A stretch of 64,000 bases of DNA. Source: Methyloceanibacter superfactus (lineage in GTDB: Bacteria > Pseudomonadota > Alphaproteobacteria > Rhizobiales > Methyloligellaceae). Positions within the stretch are counted from its first letter, which is position 1, and every line of letters starts with the position of its first letter. The notes under the pieces are model-generated. The model saw only the letters and a list, made by a program, of their open reading frames with translations. It was not told the origin of the DNA and did no database searches. The position numbers and the translations under genes were made by a program. This document shows positions 8,549 through 19,054 of the stretch, one piece after another. Location: assembly GCF_001723305.1 (NCBI RefSeq), contig NZ_LPWF01000002.1, positions 1 to 64,000 on the forward strand, written 5' to 3'.

Positions 8549-9439
8549 CTAGCCGCAAGCCTTCTCCATCTGGCGGATCTGCTCGGCGATGGCCACGGTG
8601 CGCTGGGCCATGGCGAAATGCAGCCGCTCCACCATGTGCCCGTCGACCACGATGACACCCTTCTTCTCGTTCTCCGGCTGGCCGAAGGCGTCGATGACCT
8701 GACGCGACCAGTCGACCTCCTCCTGGGTCGGCGAGAAGATCTCGTTGCACGGGCCGACTTGGCTCGGATGGATCAGCGTCTTGCCGTCCATGCCGAGGAT
8801 GCGGCCGCGCTCGCACTCGTCGCGCAGGCCCACCTCGTCGCGGAAGTCGTTATAGACGCCGTCGATGATGTCGAGCTTGTAGGCGCGCGCGGCGACGAGC
8901 GTCATGGCGAGCCAGGGCACCACGGCAAAACGGTCGTGGAGCGCCCGGGCGCGCGATTCCTTGATGAGGTCGTTGGTGCCCATGACGAGGCAGGAGAGGC
9001 GGTTGTCCTTGTAGACGGCGGTGGCGGCGATGGTGCGCGCGTTGAGGATGGCCATGGGCGTCTCCATCATGGCCCACAGCCGCACCTTCTCCGGCGCGTG
9101 CACGCTTTGCAGGAGCTTGGCGGCGGAGATGATGTCGCCGGAATGGATCACCTTGGGCACGAGGATCGCGTCGGGCGCGGCCTCGCACGCGGCGATGATG
9201 TCTTGAGCGCCCCAGGGCGTCTCCAGCGCATTCACCCGGATCACCACCTCGCGGCCGCCATAGCCGCCTTCCTTGACGGCGGCGCAGACTTGCTCGCGCG
9301 CTTGGATTTTGGCATCGGGCGCCACGGCGTCTTCGAGGTCGAAGATCAGCGCGTCCGCCGGGATGGCTTTCGCCTTTTCCAGCGCGCGCGTGTTGGAGCC
9401 TGGCATATAGAGCGCGCTACGGCGCGGCCGACCTTCCAT
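8549..9439 (-). CDS. HpcH/HpaI-CitE family CoA-ester lyase
   Basis: 296 residues. The CitE-like TIM-barrel signatures are clear: [17 protein letters not shown] at the N-terminus, [15 protein letters not shown] with the Mg-binding acidic residues, [18 protein letters not shown], and the cap-domain [13 protein letters not shown]. Members cleave or hydrolyse malyl-CoA, beta-methylmalyl-CoA or citramalyl-CoA. In a methylotroph a malyl-CoA lyase/thioesterase role related to the serine cycle or ethylmalonyl-CoA pathway is plausible but not proven; no pathway genes flank it. Start at ATG 9439 is supported by GGGGA upstream. Confidence 0.85.
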   Translation of the reverse strand: MEGRPRRSALYMPGSNTRALEKAKAIPADALIFDLEDAVAPDAKIQAREQVCAAVKEGGYGGREVVIRVNALETPWGAQDIIAACEAAPDAILVPKVIHSGDIISAAKLLQSVHAPEKVRLWAMMETPMAILNARTIAATAVYKDNRLSCLVMGTNDLIKESRARALHDRFAVVPWLAMTLVAARAYKLDIIDGVYNDFRDEVGLRDECERGRILGMDGKTLIHPSQVGPCNEIFSPTQEEVDWSRQVIDAFGQPENEKKGVIVVDGHMVERLHFAMAQRTVAIAEQIRQMEKACG

Positions 9440-9515
9440 GGCAATTCCCCGCTTTTGTTGCGCTGCAACATAGCGGAGAGCGGCGCGGAGGCAAACCACG
9501 CTTTTTTGGCGGAAA

Positions 9516-11075
9516 TCAGCGGCCGAGCAGGTCCTTGAGCAGGGTCCGGGGCTTCAGCGCGCCAGCGAAGGCGCCCACGACGAGATAGGTCCCGAGCCCG
9601 ACGCCGATCAGCCCTGCGAGCGCGAAAATCTGCACGAGCAGGCCGCGATCCGGCGTGAACCACGGATCGAGCCAGGCCGTCAGGCCCCACAGCACGGCTC
9701 CCATGGCGAGGCTGGCCAGGACGATGCCGACGAAAGCACGGCGGAATTGATCGTCGAGCTCGAATTCGCCGCGGCGGCGCAGCTCGGCCGCGAGCAGCAC
9801 CACGTTGATCCAGCCGGTGAGGCTCGTGGCGATGGCGATGCCGACGGCACCCAAGATGACGAACAGCGCGTAGCTCAAGGCCGCGTTGGCCGCCATGGCG
9901 ATGCCCGCGTAGATCATCGGCGTCTTGGTATCCTCGCGGGCGAAGAAGCTCGGCTGAAGCGCCTTGATCAGCACATAGGCCGGCAGGCCGATTGCGAGCG
10001 CGGAGAGCATGCCGGCGGTGGCGCGCGCATCGACCGTGGTGAAGGCGCCGCGCTCGAACAGCACGCGCATGATCGGCCACGAGGCGATGAACAGGGCCAC
10101 CGCGGCGGGCACCGTCAACAGGAGCGAGAATTCGAGCGCGCGGTTCTCGCTGTCGATGACCGCTCTATGATCGCCTGTGCGGAGCTTGTGACTGAGGTCC
10201 GGCAGCAGCACCACGCCAACGGCGACGCCGATCAAGCCAAGCGGCAGTTGGAAGATGCGGTCGGCGTAATAGAGCCACGACACGACGCGGTCCTGAAGGC
10301 TCGCGATGATCGTCGAGATGACGATGGTGATCTGCGCCATGCCGCCGGCGATCATTCCGGGCACCGCCAGTTGGAGCAGGCGCTTCATGTCCGGCGTGAA
10401 TCTGGGCCGTTCGAGCTTGAGACGGAGCCCGGCGCGGATCGCGGCGAAGGCGACGACCGCGACCTGAAGCAGGCCTGAGACCACGACACCCCAGGCGAGT
10501 GCCACGCCGGCGATGGTCTGCTCGCCGGTTCCCGTCGCCACCAGCCCGAGCAATACGAGGATCAGCACGACATTGAGCAGGCTCGGCGCGAAGGCAGCCG
10601 CGGCGAAACGGCCGAGTGTGTTGAGGAGCCCGGTATAGAGCGCAACCCACGACATGAAGACGAGATAGGGGAGCGCGATGCGACCCAAGAGCACGGCAAG
10701 GCGGAACTTGTCCGGGTCCTCGGCGAAGCCCGGCGCCAGCAACAACATGAGCCAGGGCATGGCGATCTCGGCCAGGATTACGAAAGCAAAGAGCACCAGC
10801 GTGAGCCCGCTCAGCGCCAGCGCCGCGAAGTCGCGCGCCGCGGCGTCACCTTGGGCGTGAAGCTTCTTCGTGAAGAGCGGGATGAATGCCGCGTTGAAGG
10901 CGCCCTCGGCGAAGATGCGCCGGAACATGTTGGGCACGCGGAAGCCGACGAAAAAGGCGTCGGTGATGGACGAGGCGCCCAACACGGCGGCGATGAGCAT
11001 GTCGCGGACAAAGCCGAGCACACGACTGATGACGGTCATGCCGCCGACGGTGGCGAACCCGCGATAAAGCTTCAT
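9516..11075 (-). CDS. murJ: Lipid II flippase MurJ (MviN)
   Basis: 519 residues with about fourteen transmembrane segments. Opens with the signature FATVGGMTVISRVLGFVRDMLIAAVLGAS and ADAFFVGF-like SITDAFFVGFRVPNMFRRIFAEGAFNAAFIPLF, both diagnostic of MurJ. It moves lipid II across the inner membrane for peptidoglycan synthesis. It follows glnD with a gap of about 50 bases, the usual arrangement in Hyphomicrobiales, so it is probably in one operon with mutS and glnD. Frame intact. Confidence 0.95.
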   Translation of the reverse strand: MKLYRGFATVGGMTVISRVLGFVRDMLIAAVLGASSITDAFFVGFRVPNMFRRIFAEGAFNAAFIPLFTKKLHAQGDAAARDFAALALSGLTLVLFAFVILAEIAMPWLMLLLAPGFAEDPDKFRLAVLLGRIALPYLVFMSWVALYTGLLNTLGRFAAAAFAPSLLNVVLILVLLGLVATGTGEQTIAGVALAWGVVVSGLLQVAVVAFAAIRAGLRLKLERPRFTPDMKRLLQLAVPGMIAGGMAQITIVISTIIASLQDRVVSWLYYADRIFQLPLGLIGVAVGVVLLPDLSHKLRTGDHRAVIDSENRALEFSLLLTVPAAVALFIASWPIMRVLFERGAFTTVDARATAGMLSALAIGLPAYVLIKALQPSFFAREDTKTPMIYAGIAMAANAALSYALFVILGAVGIAIATSLTGWINVVLLAAELRRRGEFELDDQFRRAFVGIVLASLAMGAVLWGLTAWLDPWFTPDRGLLVQIFALAGLIGVGLGTYLVVGAFAGALKPRTLLKDLLGR

Positions 11076-11129
11076 GGCGTACTCTGATGCGCCAGGCCTT
11101 GCGGCCCGGCAAGAGGAAGGACAACGCGG

Positions 11130-13925
11130 CTACATGGAGGCGAGCGCCGATTCCTGGCGTGTCACGAGCACCTTGGTCAAGCGCTCGCGGATCAGCGACT
11201 CGCGGCTCGAGCTCGTGATCTTCTTGCCCTTGAGGTCGGTCACGTAGAAGACGTCGACGGCCTTCTCGCCAAAGGTGGCGATATGCGCCGAGGCGATGTC
11301 GAGATTGAGGTCGGAAATCTCGCGGGTCACGTCATAGAGCAGGCCGGGACGGTCTAGACCGTTGATCTCGATGACCGTCAGCGCATCGGACAGGGTGTTG
11401 TCGAACACCACTTGCGGCTCGACGGTAAAGGCGGACAGCCGCGACTTCGGCTTCCTCTTGTTCTCCATCACGTCGGCGGCGCGAGCCTCGCCGCTCAACA
11501 GGCGCTCGATATTGACGGCGATCTTGCGCGCGCGGCGCTCTTCGTCCTCCGCCTGGTCGAACTCGCGCTCCAGATGAATCGTGTCGAGCGCCATGCCGTC
11601 ACGGGTGGTGGAGATCTGCGCGTCGACGATGTTGGCGCCGGCGCCGGTGCAAGCGCCCGCGACCATCGCCAGGAGCCGCGGATGGTTGGGCGCGAGCAGC
11701 GTCACCTCGGTGACGCCCCGGAAGGCGTCGGTGGAGATATGGGTGACCACGGTGCGGTTCTGCGCCTCGGCGTCGCGCACCAGCTTGGCGTGCTCGGCGA
11801 TGACGTCGAGATCGGTCCGCAGCCAATAGGCGGGGTAATGCCGGTCGATGAAGCGCTCGAGGTCCTGATGGGGCCAGCCGGCCAGGCGCTCGCGCAAGGC
11901 GTCCTGCGCGCGGGACATGCGCTCGGTGCGGGTCAGGGTCGTGTGGCCGCCGCCGAGCAGCGGCTCGGTCTCGAAATAGAGCGTGCGCAGGAGCTGGCCC
12001 TTCCAGCCGGTCCAGGTATCGGGGCCCACGGCGCGGATGTCGGCGACGGTGAGGATCAAGAGGAGCTTCAACCGCTCGCGGCTCTGCACGATCTCGGCGA
12101 AGTCGCGGATGGTCTTGGGGTCGTTCAGGTCGCGGCTCTGGGCGAACAAGCTCATGGTCAAGTGATGCTCGACGAGCCAGGCCGCGGTCTCGGTCTCCGA
12201 CGCGTTCAATCCCAGGCGCGGCCCCAGCTCTCGGGCGATGCGGGCGCCGGCGATGGAATGATCTTCGTCGCGGCCCTTGGCGATGTCGTGCAGAAACGCC
12301 GCGACATAGAGCGCGCGCCGGTTGTCGATGGTGCGCACCACCTCGCTCGACACGGGATGGTCGATCGACAGGCGACCGCGCTCGATGCCGGAGAGGAATC
12401 CCATGGTGCGGATCAAATGCTCGTCCACGGTGAAGTGGTGATACATGTTGAACTGCATCATCGAAACGACGCGGCCGTAGTCGGTGAAGAAGCGGCCTAG
12501 CACGCCCGCCTCGTTCATCTTGCGCAAGGTCCCTTCGGGATCGCGCCCGTCGGTGATTAGCTTCAAGAATAAGCGGTTCGCGGTCGGGTCGTTGCGCAGA
12601 TCGTCGTCGATCAGGCGGAAATTGGCCCGGAGCTGCCGCAGCACCTCGGGCGAGAACGCGGCTTGGTTCTCGTCGGCGAAGACGAACAGGCGGATGAAGT
12701 TCACCGGGTCCTTGACGAAGGCGTCCTTGTCGACGGTGGAGATGCGGCCGTTCTCGATGCGAAAATCCGAGGTGCGGCGGAGCTTGGCGCGGCGGCGCCA
12801 GCTCAAAGGTCCGAGCAGGGTGTCGAGGCTCGGCACGGACTTCAACTGCTTGATCTCGAGCGCCGAGCAGACGATGCGCGTCAGCTGCCCCACTTCCTTG
12901 GCGACGAGGAAATAGTGCTTCATGAAGCGCTCGACCGCGCTCAAGCCGGCATGACCGCGATAGCCGAGACGGTCGGCCATGGCACGCTGCAGGTCGAAAC
13001 TGAGGCGTTCCTCGGGCCGGCCGGTGAGGAAATGCAGATTGCAGCGGACCGTCCACAAGAAGAACTCGCAGCGGCGGAAGCTGCGATACTCATGGCGGGT
13101 GAAGACGCCAGCCTCGACGAACTCTTCCTCGGCCTTGTCGGGATAGAGATGCTTGGCGAGCCAGTGCAACGTGTGCAGATCGCGCAAGCCGCCGGTGCCT
13201 TCCTTGATGTTGGGCTCAACAAGATAGCGCGAGGCGCCGGCGCGTGAATGGCGGGTGTTCTGCTCGGCGAGCTTCGCCTCGATGAAGGCGCGGGCATCGG
13301 CGTCCAGGACGTCCTTGCGGAAGCTCTGCTGGAAATCGTCGAACAACTGCTCGTCGCCGAGGATGAGACGCGCATCGAGCAGCGCCGTGCGGATGGTCAT
13401 GTCGGCGAGGCTGAGCCGGACGCATTGCGCGATGGTGCGCGTGGCATGGCCGACCTTGAAGCCGAGATCCCACAACAAATAGAGCATGTATTCGGCGACG
13501 CTCTCGCCCCAGGCGGTTTGCTTGTAGGGCAGCAGGAACAGGAGATCGATGTCGGAGCCCGGCGCCAGAAGTCCGCGGCCGTAGCCGCCTTGCGCGACCA
13601 CCGCCATGCGCTCGGCGGTGGACGGGTTCTTGGACTGATAGACGTGCTCCGTGGTGAAATCGTAGGTGAGGCGGATCAGCGCGTCCTGGAAATCGGACAG
13701 GCCTTGGGCGCAAGCGCGGCCGTCGCCGTCCTGCTCCAGTTGCCGCTTGGCGGCCGTATGGGCTTTCTCGACGAGCGGCTTCAGGTAGCCGACCAGCGCC
13801 GCGCGGAGCTGCGTATCCTGCGGCTCATGCGCTTTCGCCAGCTTCGCGGTCTCCTGGCGCAGGAGATCGAAGTCGAAATAAGGCGCCGGCAGGTGAGGCG
13901 CGGATTTTGGTGCGGTTTGGTCCAT
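11130..13925 (-). CDS. glnD: [Protein-PII] uridylyltransferase/uridylyl-removing enzyme
   Basis: About 931 residues. Senses glutamine and uridylylates or deuridylylates PII proteins. Domains in order: nucleotidyltransferase with GGYGRGLLAPGSDIDLLFLLP (about 120-140), the GlnD helical linker, an HD hydrolase domain with FLHDIAKGRDEDHS (about 510), and two C-terminal ACT domains (EVTLLAPNHPRLLAMVAG and VIEINGLDRPGLLYDVTREI). Start is ATG 13925 (MDQTAPK); an in-frame GTG seven codons upstream is possible. The start lies 31 bases after the mutS stop. No frame break despite its length. Confidence 0.95.
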   Translation of the reverse strand: MDQTAPKSAPHLPAPYFDFDLLRQETAKLAKAHEPQDTQLRAALVGYLKPLVEKAHTAAKRQLEQDGDGRACAQGLSDFQDALIRLTYDFTTEHVYQSKNPSTAERMAVVAQGGYGRGLLAPGSDIDLLFLLPYKQTAWGESVAEYMLYLLWDLGFKVGHATRTIAQCVRLSLADMTIRTALLDARLILGDEQLFDDFQQSFRKDVLDADARAFIEAKLAEQNTRHSRAGASRYLVEPNIKEGTGGLRDLHTLHWLAKHLYPDKAEEEFVEAGVFTRHEYRSFRRCEFFLWTVRCNLHFLTGRPEERLSFDLQRAMADRLGYRGHAGLSAVERFMKHYFLVAKEVGQLTRIVCSALEIKQLKSVPSLDTLLGPLSWRRRAKLRRTSDFRIENGRISTVDKDAFVKDPVNFIRLFVFADENQAAFSPEVLRQLRANFRLIDDDLRNDPTANRLFLKLITDGRDPEGTLRKMNEAGVLGRFFTDYGRVVSMMQFNMYHHFTVDEHLIRTMGFLSGIERGRLSIDHPVSSEVVRTIDNRRALYVAAFLHDIAKGRDEDHSIAGARIARELGPRLGLNASETETAAWLVEHHLTMSLFAQSRDLNDPKTIRDFAEIVQSRERLKLLLILTVADIRAVGPDTWTGWKGQLLRTLYFETEPLLGGGHTTLTRTERMSRAQDALRERLAGWPHQDLERFIDRHYPAYWLRTDLDVIAEHAKLVRDAEAQNRTVVTHISTDAFRGVTEVTLLAPNHPRLLAMVAGACTGAGANIVDAQISTTRDGMALDTIHLEREFDQAEDEERRARKIAVNIERLLSGEARAADVMENKRKPKSRLSAFTVEPQVVFDNTLSDALTVIEINGLDRPGLLYDVTREISDLNLDIASAHIATFGEKAVDVFYVTDLKGKKITSSSRESLIRERLTKVLVTRQESALASM

Positions 13926-13955
13926 GGCGGGCGAAGACTCTAGCACATCACCGCT

Positions 13956-16691
13956 TTACGCTTCGCTTTCAAGCATGGTCTTAAGCCGGTACAGGGCCTC
14001 GAGCGCCTCCTTCGGCGTCATGGCGTCGGGATTGAGGGCGCCAAGCGCCTGCTCGAGCGCCGAGGGCTCCGACAGGCCAGGCGCCGGCTTGGTGGCCTGG
14101 AACAGCGGCAGATCGTCGGCCAAATCGGTAGGTTTTGGCCGTCCGTCGGCCTTCTCCAGCTCGTTCAGCACCTCGCCGGCGCGGGCCAGGACAGGCGCGG
14201 GAAGCCCGGCGAGCTTCGCCACATGGATGCCGTAGGATCGGTCGGCGGCGCCAGGCACGACGCGATAGAGAAACACGATCTCGTCCCGCCACTCCTTGAC
14301 CTCGACCGTGGCGTTGGCGGCATGGGCGAGCTTGTCGGCGAGCGCGGTCAGCTCATGGTAGTGGGTGGCGAACAGCACGCGCGAGCGGTTCACCTCGTGC
14401 AGATATTCGAGCGCCGCCCAGGCGATCGATAGGCCGTCGAAGGTCGCGGTGCCGCGGCCGATCTCATCGAGCACCACGAAGGATCGCTCCGTGGCTTGAT
14501 TGAGGATCGAGGCCGTCTCGACCATCTCCACCATGAAGGTCGAGCGGCCGCGCGCCAGATCGTCCGCCGCGCCGACCCGGCTGAACAGGCGGTCGACGAT
14601 GCCGATATGGGCGGATTTCGCCGGCACGAAGGAGCCGGCCTGGGCGAGCACCACGAGCAGCGCGTTCTGGCGCAGGAAGGTTGACTTGCCAGCCATATTG
14701 GGGCCGGTCACCACGAGGATGCGCGTGCCGCCGCCGCTTTCCTCGCCCAGCCGGCAATCGTTGCCGATGAAGCCGGCCCCCTGCCCGCGCCGCAAATTCT
14801 GCTCGACCATGGGATGGCGGGCCTCGTCGACGGCGAAGACGAGGCTGCCGTCGATCTTGGGCCGCACATAATTCTCCTCCGCGGCCAACTCGGCGAGCGC
14901 GGCATAGTGATCGAGCTCGGCGAGACCGGCGCCCGCCGCCGACAACGCCTGCTCCTGACCCAGGACCTCGCCGACGAGCTTGGCGAAGATGTCGAGCTCG
15001 AGCGCCAGCGCGCGATCGGCGGCGGAGGTGATGCGCGCTTCGAGCTCGGCGAGCTCGGGCGTCGAGAAGCGGACGGCGTTCGCCATGGTCTGCCGGTGGA
15101 TGAAGGTCTCCACATGGGGCGGCTTGGTCAGCGTCGGGGCATGCAGGGCGGTCACCTCGACGAAATAGCCGAGCACATTGTTGTGGCGCACCTTGAGGCC
15201 CTTGACGCCGGTGGCGTCGGCATAGGTCGCTTGCAGACCGGCGATGACTTGGCGGCTGCCGTCGCGCAAAGCGCGATGCTCGTCGAGATCGCCGTTGAAA
15301 CCTTTGCGGATGAAACCGCCGTCGCGCGCGTTGACGGGAAGCTCCTCATGAAGCGCCGCCGCCAGCGATTGCTCGATCCCGATCGGTGCGGCGGCAAGCC
15401 GTTCAACGATCCCCATCAGCTCGCGCGGCAGGCCCAGGCCTCGCCGACGCGCAACACATGCGCTCCAAGATCGTGGGCGGCGAGGATGGCGGCACCGCAC
15501 CGCGCCGAGATCGCGCGGGCCGCCGCGGCCGAGCGCCAGCCGCGCCAGCGCGCGGGCAAGGTCGGGCGCCGCCTTCAACGCCTCGCGCACGGCTTGGCGG
15601 AGGCGCGGCTCGCCGGCGAGATAGGCGACGGCGTCGAGGCGCGCATTGACCAGGTCGATGTCGGTCGATGGGCTGGCGAGGCGGCTCGCCAATTCCCGGG
15701 CGCCGGCGGCGGTCACCGTGCGGTCGATGGCCGCCAAGAGACTTCCCGCCCGCGCGCCTTGGTTGGAGCGGGCGAGCTCCAGATTGGCGCGGGTGGCCGC
15801 ATCGATGACGAGAAGACTGCCGGCGATCTCCTTGCGCGGCGGCCGCAGCAGCGGCGCCCGGCCGACCTGGGTGATCTCCACATAGGTCAGGAGGCCGGCA
15901 AGCGCAGCAAGCTCGGCGCGGGTGAAATCGCCGAAGGCATCGAGCGCGGCCACGCCGAGCCGTTCCTTCAAGGCGCGCTCGCCGCGCACGGAGTCGAAAT
16001 GCGCGCGCGGGCTCGGCGTCATTGCCGCTCCCGCCTCGTCAATGAGACGGCGTATCTCGGCATCGCCCGCCATGTCGTCACCGACCAAAACCTCACCGGG
16101 CTTGATGCGGGCGAGCTCGCCGGGAAGATCGCTCAAGCGCACCGAGGCGGCGATCAATTCGCCGGTCGAGATGTCGATCGAGGCCAGCGCGCACGAAGGC
16201 TCGGCGTTCTCCTTGGCAGGCGCGCGGAACAGCGCGGTGAGAAAATTGTGTGCGCGCGCGTCGAGCAGCGACTCCTCGGTCAGGGTGCCTGGCGTCACCA
16301 GCCGCACCACGTCGCGCCGCACCACGGATTTGGGCCCGCGCTTCTTGGCGTCGGCCGGATCCTCGGTCTGCTCGCAGACGGCGACCCGGAAACCTTGGGC
16401 GATCAGCCGCTGGAGATAGTCGTCGGCGGCATGCACCGGCACGCCGCACATGGGAATGTCCTCGCCGCCATGCTTGCCGCGCTTGGTCAGCGCGATGCCG
16501 AGCGCGCGCGAGGCGACCGCCGCGTCGTCGAAGAACATCTCGTAGAAATCGCCCATGCGATAGAATAGGAGGCTGTCGGCATTGGCCGACTTGATCTCCA
16601 GATATTGCGCGATCATCGGCGTGGCGTCGGCTGCGGGCGCCGGCGGTGCGCTGGGCGTCGGTGCGCCGTCCGCCATTTCCGCGCCCATCAC
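13956..16691 (-). CDS. mutS: DNA mismatch repair protein MutS, with a short out-of-frame patch
   Basis: 911 residues, normal length. Recognises mismatches and recruits MutL. The N-terminal mismatch-binding domain has the [15 protein letters not shown] motif (Phe-x-Glu-type contact) and the C-terminal ATPase has Walker [14 protein letters not shown], then [19 protein letters not shown]. Between about 15500 and 15440 the frame reads an Arg-rich sequence unlike MutS, whereas the next frame reads [20 protein letters not shown]; the normal frame resumes at [12 protein letters not shown]. Two compensating indels (net loss of whole codons) are therefore likely. The start overlaps the upstream gene's stop. 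Confidence 0.93.
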   Translation of the reverse strand: MMGAEMADGAPTPSAPPAPAADATPMIAQYLEIKSANADSLLFYRMGDFYEMFFDDAAVASRALGIALTKRGKHGGEDIPMCGVPVHAADDYLQRLIAQGFRVAVCEQTEDPADAKKRGPKSVVRRDVVRLVTPGTLTEESLLDARAHNFLTALFRAPAKENAEPSCALASIDISTGELIAASVRLSDLPGELARIKPGEVLVGDDMAGDAEIRRLIDEAGAAMTPSPRAHFDSVRGERALKERLGVAALDAFGDFTRAELAALAGLLTYVEITQVGRAPLLRPPRKEIAGSLLVIDAATRANLELARSNQGARAGSLLAAIDRTVTAAGARELASRLASPSTDIDLVNARLDAVAYLAGEPRLRQAVREALKAAPDLARALARLALGRGGPRDLGAVRCRHPRRPRSWSACVARRRGLGLPRELMGIVERLAAAPIGIEQSLAAALHEELPVNARDGGFIRKGFNGDLDEHRALRDGSRQVIAGLQATYADATGVKGLKVRHNNVLGYFVEVTALHAPTLTKPPHVETFIHRQTMANAVRFSTPELAELEARITSAADRALALELDIFAKLVGEVLGQEQALSAAGAGLAELDHYAALAELAAEENYVRPKIDGSLVFAVDEARHPMVEQNLRRGQGAGFIGNDCRLGEESGGGTRILVVTGPNMAGKSTFLRQNALLVVLAQAGSFVPAKSAHIGIVDRLFSRVGAADDLARGRSTFMVEMVETASILNQATERSFVVLDEIGRGTATFDGLSIAWAALEYLHEVNRSRVLFATHYHELTALADKLAHAANATVEVKEWRDEIVFLYRVVPGAADRSYGIHVAKLAGLPAPVLARAGEVLNELEKADGRPKPTDLADDLPLFQATKPAPGLSEPSALEQALGALNPDAMTPKEALEALYRLKTMLESEA

Positions 16692-17597
16692 TGGACTTCG
16701 CCTCTCGCCTTTTCGAGGCGCTCGGTCACCTCGGGGCTCATGCCGTAGAACCAGACGCCGCAGAGCAGGTTGCGGAAGCGGAGATCGCGTTCAGCCTCGG
16801 CGACGACGGCATCGATGACGGGACCGTCCTCATCAGGCAGCAAATCCTCGAGCAGGCCTGCGGCAAGCAGGCCCAGCACGTTCTGGTTCTCCTCGATGGC
16901 CAGGATCGCCTTCACCAGCTCGAGAGCCGCCAGCGGATCATTGCTGACGAGGTCGCTCTGGAAATCGAACAGCGCATACCAATTGCGGTCCCGCTCCCTA
17001 TCACGGTCGGACCGCACGGTGATCTCGACCCAGGCGGCGGCAAGATCCTTCAGTGGCAGAGCGGCGAAGTCGGTCGGCTCGTCGTCGCTGAGACGGCTGT
17101 CGCGCCATTTCCGGAAGGCCGGCTCGTCGGCGATGGCGAGCAGGCGCCGCTTGGCCTCGGAGCTCACGACCAGGCCGCCGGCGATCGATCCCGCTAGGCG
17201 CCCCATCAGCCAGCGCAAGCGCGGCTGCCGCAGGGCCAATTCCTGCAAGCGGCCGGCGACGCGCGGGGCATGGACGTTGAGAAGCTGGCCGAGCAGCTTG
17301 CCTTCGGCCAGCAAGGCCACGATCTCGTCGTCGGGCTCATCGTCGAGCTCGTCGGCGGCGATGAACGCGACCGCGCGCTCCGGGTCATCCTGGGCGAGGC
17401 CGTCGAAATACATCTCGAAGCGTGGTTCCGTCGGTCTGGTGGCGCAGGTCGACGAGGCTCACCTCCCGCCAGGCGCGCACCAGATCAGCGACGGGCACCG
17501 AGGCGAGCCGCGCCTCCACCTCGGCGCTGGAGGGTAAGGCTTCGGCTTCACCGCCAGAGGGGTCGCGGAATCCAAGAACTTCGTCGCACCAGCCCAT
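16688..17597 (-). pseudogene. Duplicated DUF6869-like protein, one frame break
   Basis: The frame from ATG 17597 ([10 protein letters not shown]) runs to about 17415 and reads [24 protein letters not shown]; the downstream frame, from about 17425, reads [20 protein letters not shown] and continues to the stop at 16688. Joining them by one base gives about 303 residues. The protein is an internal duplication: [34 protein letters not shown] and LLAEGKLLGQLL/LLAAGLLEDLL recur about 110-120 residues apart. This resembles DUF6869, whose function is unknown. The stop overlaps the mutS start, so translational coupling is likely. Confidence 0.6.
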
Positions 17598-17728
17598 CTT
17601 TACGGTCGTATCCGCTCCCTCAGGCCCGCACAAGGCTGGCCCCCGCAACAGTTGGGGAAAGGACTTTTCCCCCGGCGGAGCGCCCTATAGGGTGCGCGGC
17701 TTCAGCCAGGCTTTGAGGAGACCTCGTT

Positions 17729-18444
17729 ATCATCCGCCCGTCCAAACGCGCCTACGACGCGCTCCGTCCCATCAGCCTCGAACGCGCCGTCTCGCGTCAT
17801 GCCGAAGGCTCCTGCCTCGTCCGCTTCGGCGAGACCCATGTGTTGTGCACGGCGACGGCCGGCGAATCGGTACCGCCGTGGCTGAAGGGGTCCGGCCGCG
17901 GCTGGGTGACGGCCGAATACGGCATGCTGCCACGGGCCACCAACCAGCGCACGCGGCGCGAGGCGCCTCCGGCAAGCAATCGGGCCGTACCCAGGAGATT
18001 CAGCGGCTAATCGGCCGTTCGCTGCGCGCGGTCACCGACCTCAAGGGCCTCGGCGAGAAGCAGATCATCGTCGACTGCGACGTGCTTCAGGCGGATGGCG
18101 GCACGCGAACAGCTTCGATCACCGGCGCTTGGGTGGCGCTGCACGATGCGCTGGCCTGGATGGCGGCGCGGAACATGACCAAGGACGGGGTGCTGCGCGA
18201 TCACGTCGCCGCCGTGTCCTGCGGGCTTTACGGCGGCGAGGCGGTGCTCGACCTCGACTATGCCGAGGACTCCGAGGCCGACGCCGACGCCAATTTCGTG
18301 ATGACGGGCGCGGGCGGGATCGTCGAGGTGCAAGGGACGGCGGAGACCGATCCGTTCAGCCAAGAGCAATTCGACTCGCTCATGCTGCTGGCCCGGCAAG
18401 GCATCGCCGAGCTGGTCGAATTGCAGAAGCTGACCGTTGCTTAG
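17729..18444 (+). pseudogene. rph: Ribonuclease PH, frame-broken and without a standard start codon
   Basis: RNase PH trims tRNA 3' ends phosphorolytically. From [20 protein letters not shown] the sequence is collinear with the family ([20 protein letters not shown]), then a one-base deletion near 17970 shifts the frame to [23 protein letters not shown], which continues correctly to the stop. Restoring one base gives about 238 residues, the normal length. AGGAG at 17716-17720 is followed at good spacing by ATC ATC, not ATG, so either an AUC start or another base error is present. Transcribed divergently from the DUF6869-like gene. Confidence 0.9.
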
Positions 18445-19054
18445 TCCCGGCGCACTCCATCGCGGCTCGAAGCTCGTCATCGCCAGCCACAACGAGGGCA
18501 AGGTGAGGGAGTTCGGCGAGCTCTTCGCGCCGTTCGGCATCGAATGCGTGGCCGCCGGCAACCTCGATCTGGCCGAGCCCGAGGAGACGGGCACCACGTT
18601 CGAGGCGAACGCACTGCTCAAGGCGCGGGCCGCCGCCGCCTCGGGCCTGATGGCGATCGGCGACGATTCCGGGCTGAGGGTGGAGGCGCTCGGCGGTCAG
18701 CCGGGCATCCACTCGGCCCGCTGGGGCGGTCCCACCCGCGATTTCGGTCTCGCCATGGACCGGGTACATGACGAGCTGGAGGCGACCGGCGGCGCCTACC
18801 GGCGTGCCAATTTCACCTGCGCGCTGGCCCTAGCTGCGCCCAACCGCCAGGATGTGGTGTTCGTCGGCAAGGTGTTCGGGTCGATCACCTGGCCGCCACG
18901 CGGGTCACGCGGATTCGGCTATGATCCCATCTTCGTGCCGGACGGCCACAACGAGACCTTCGGCGAGATGGAGCCCGCGCTCAAGAACGCGCTGTCCCAC
19001 CGGATGCGCGCCTTCGAGCAGATGATGGACGCAACCTATTCCAATGCCGAGTAG
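18437..19054 (+). CDS. rdgB: XTP/dITP diphosphatase (HAM1/RdgB)
   Basis: 205 residues. Hydrolyses non-canonical purine triphosphates such as dITP and XTP. The phosphate-binding [10 protein letters not shown] motif, [28 protein letters not shown] and the C-terminal [11 protein letters not shown] are all conserved. The start is TTG 18437, which overlaps the rph stop by eight bases; the N-terminus before KLVIASHN is short and a slightly later start cannot be excluded. Part of the rph-rdgB-hemW run conserved in alphaproteobacteria. Confidence 0.93.
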   Translation: MLSPGALHRGSKLVIASHNEGKVREFGELFAPFGIECVAAGNLDLAEPEETGTTFEANALLKARAAAASGLMAIGDDSGLRVEALGGQPGIHSARWGGPTRDFGLAMDRVHDELEATGGAYRRANFTCALALAAPNRQDVVFVGKVFGSITWPPRGSRGFGYDPIFVPDGHNETFGEMEPALKNALSHRMRAFEQMMDATYSNAE

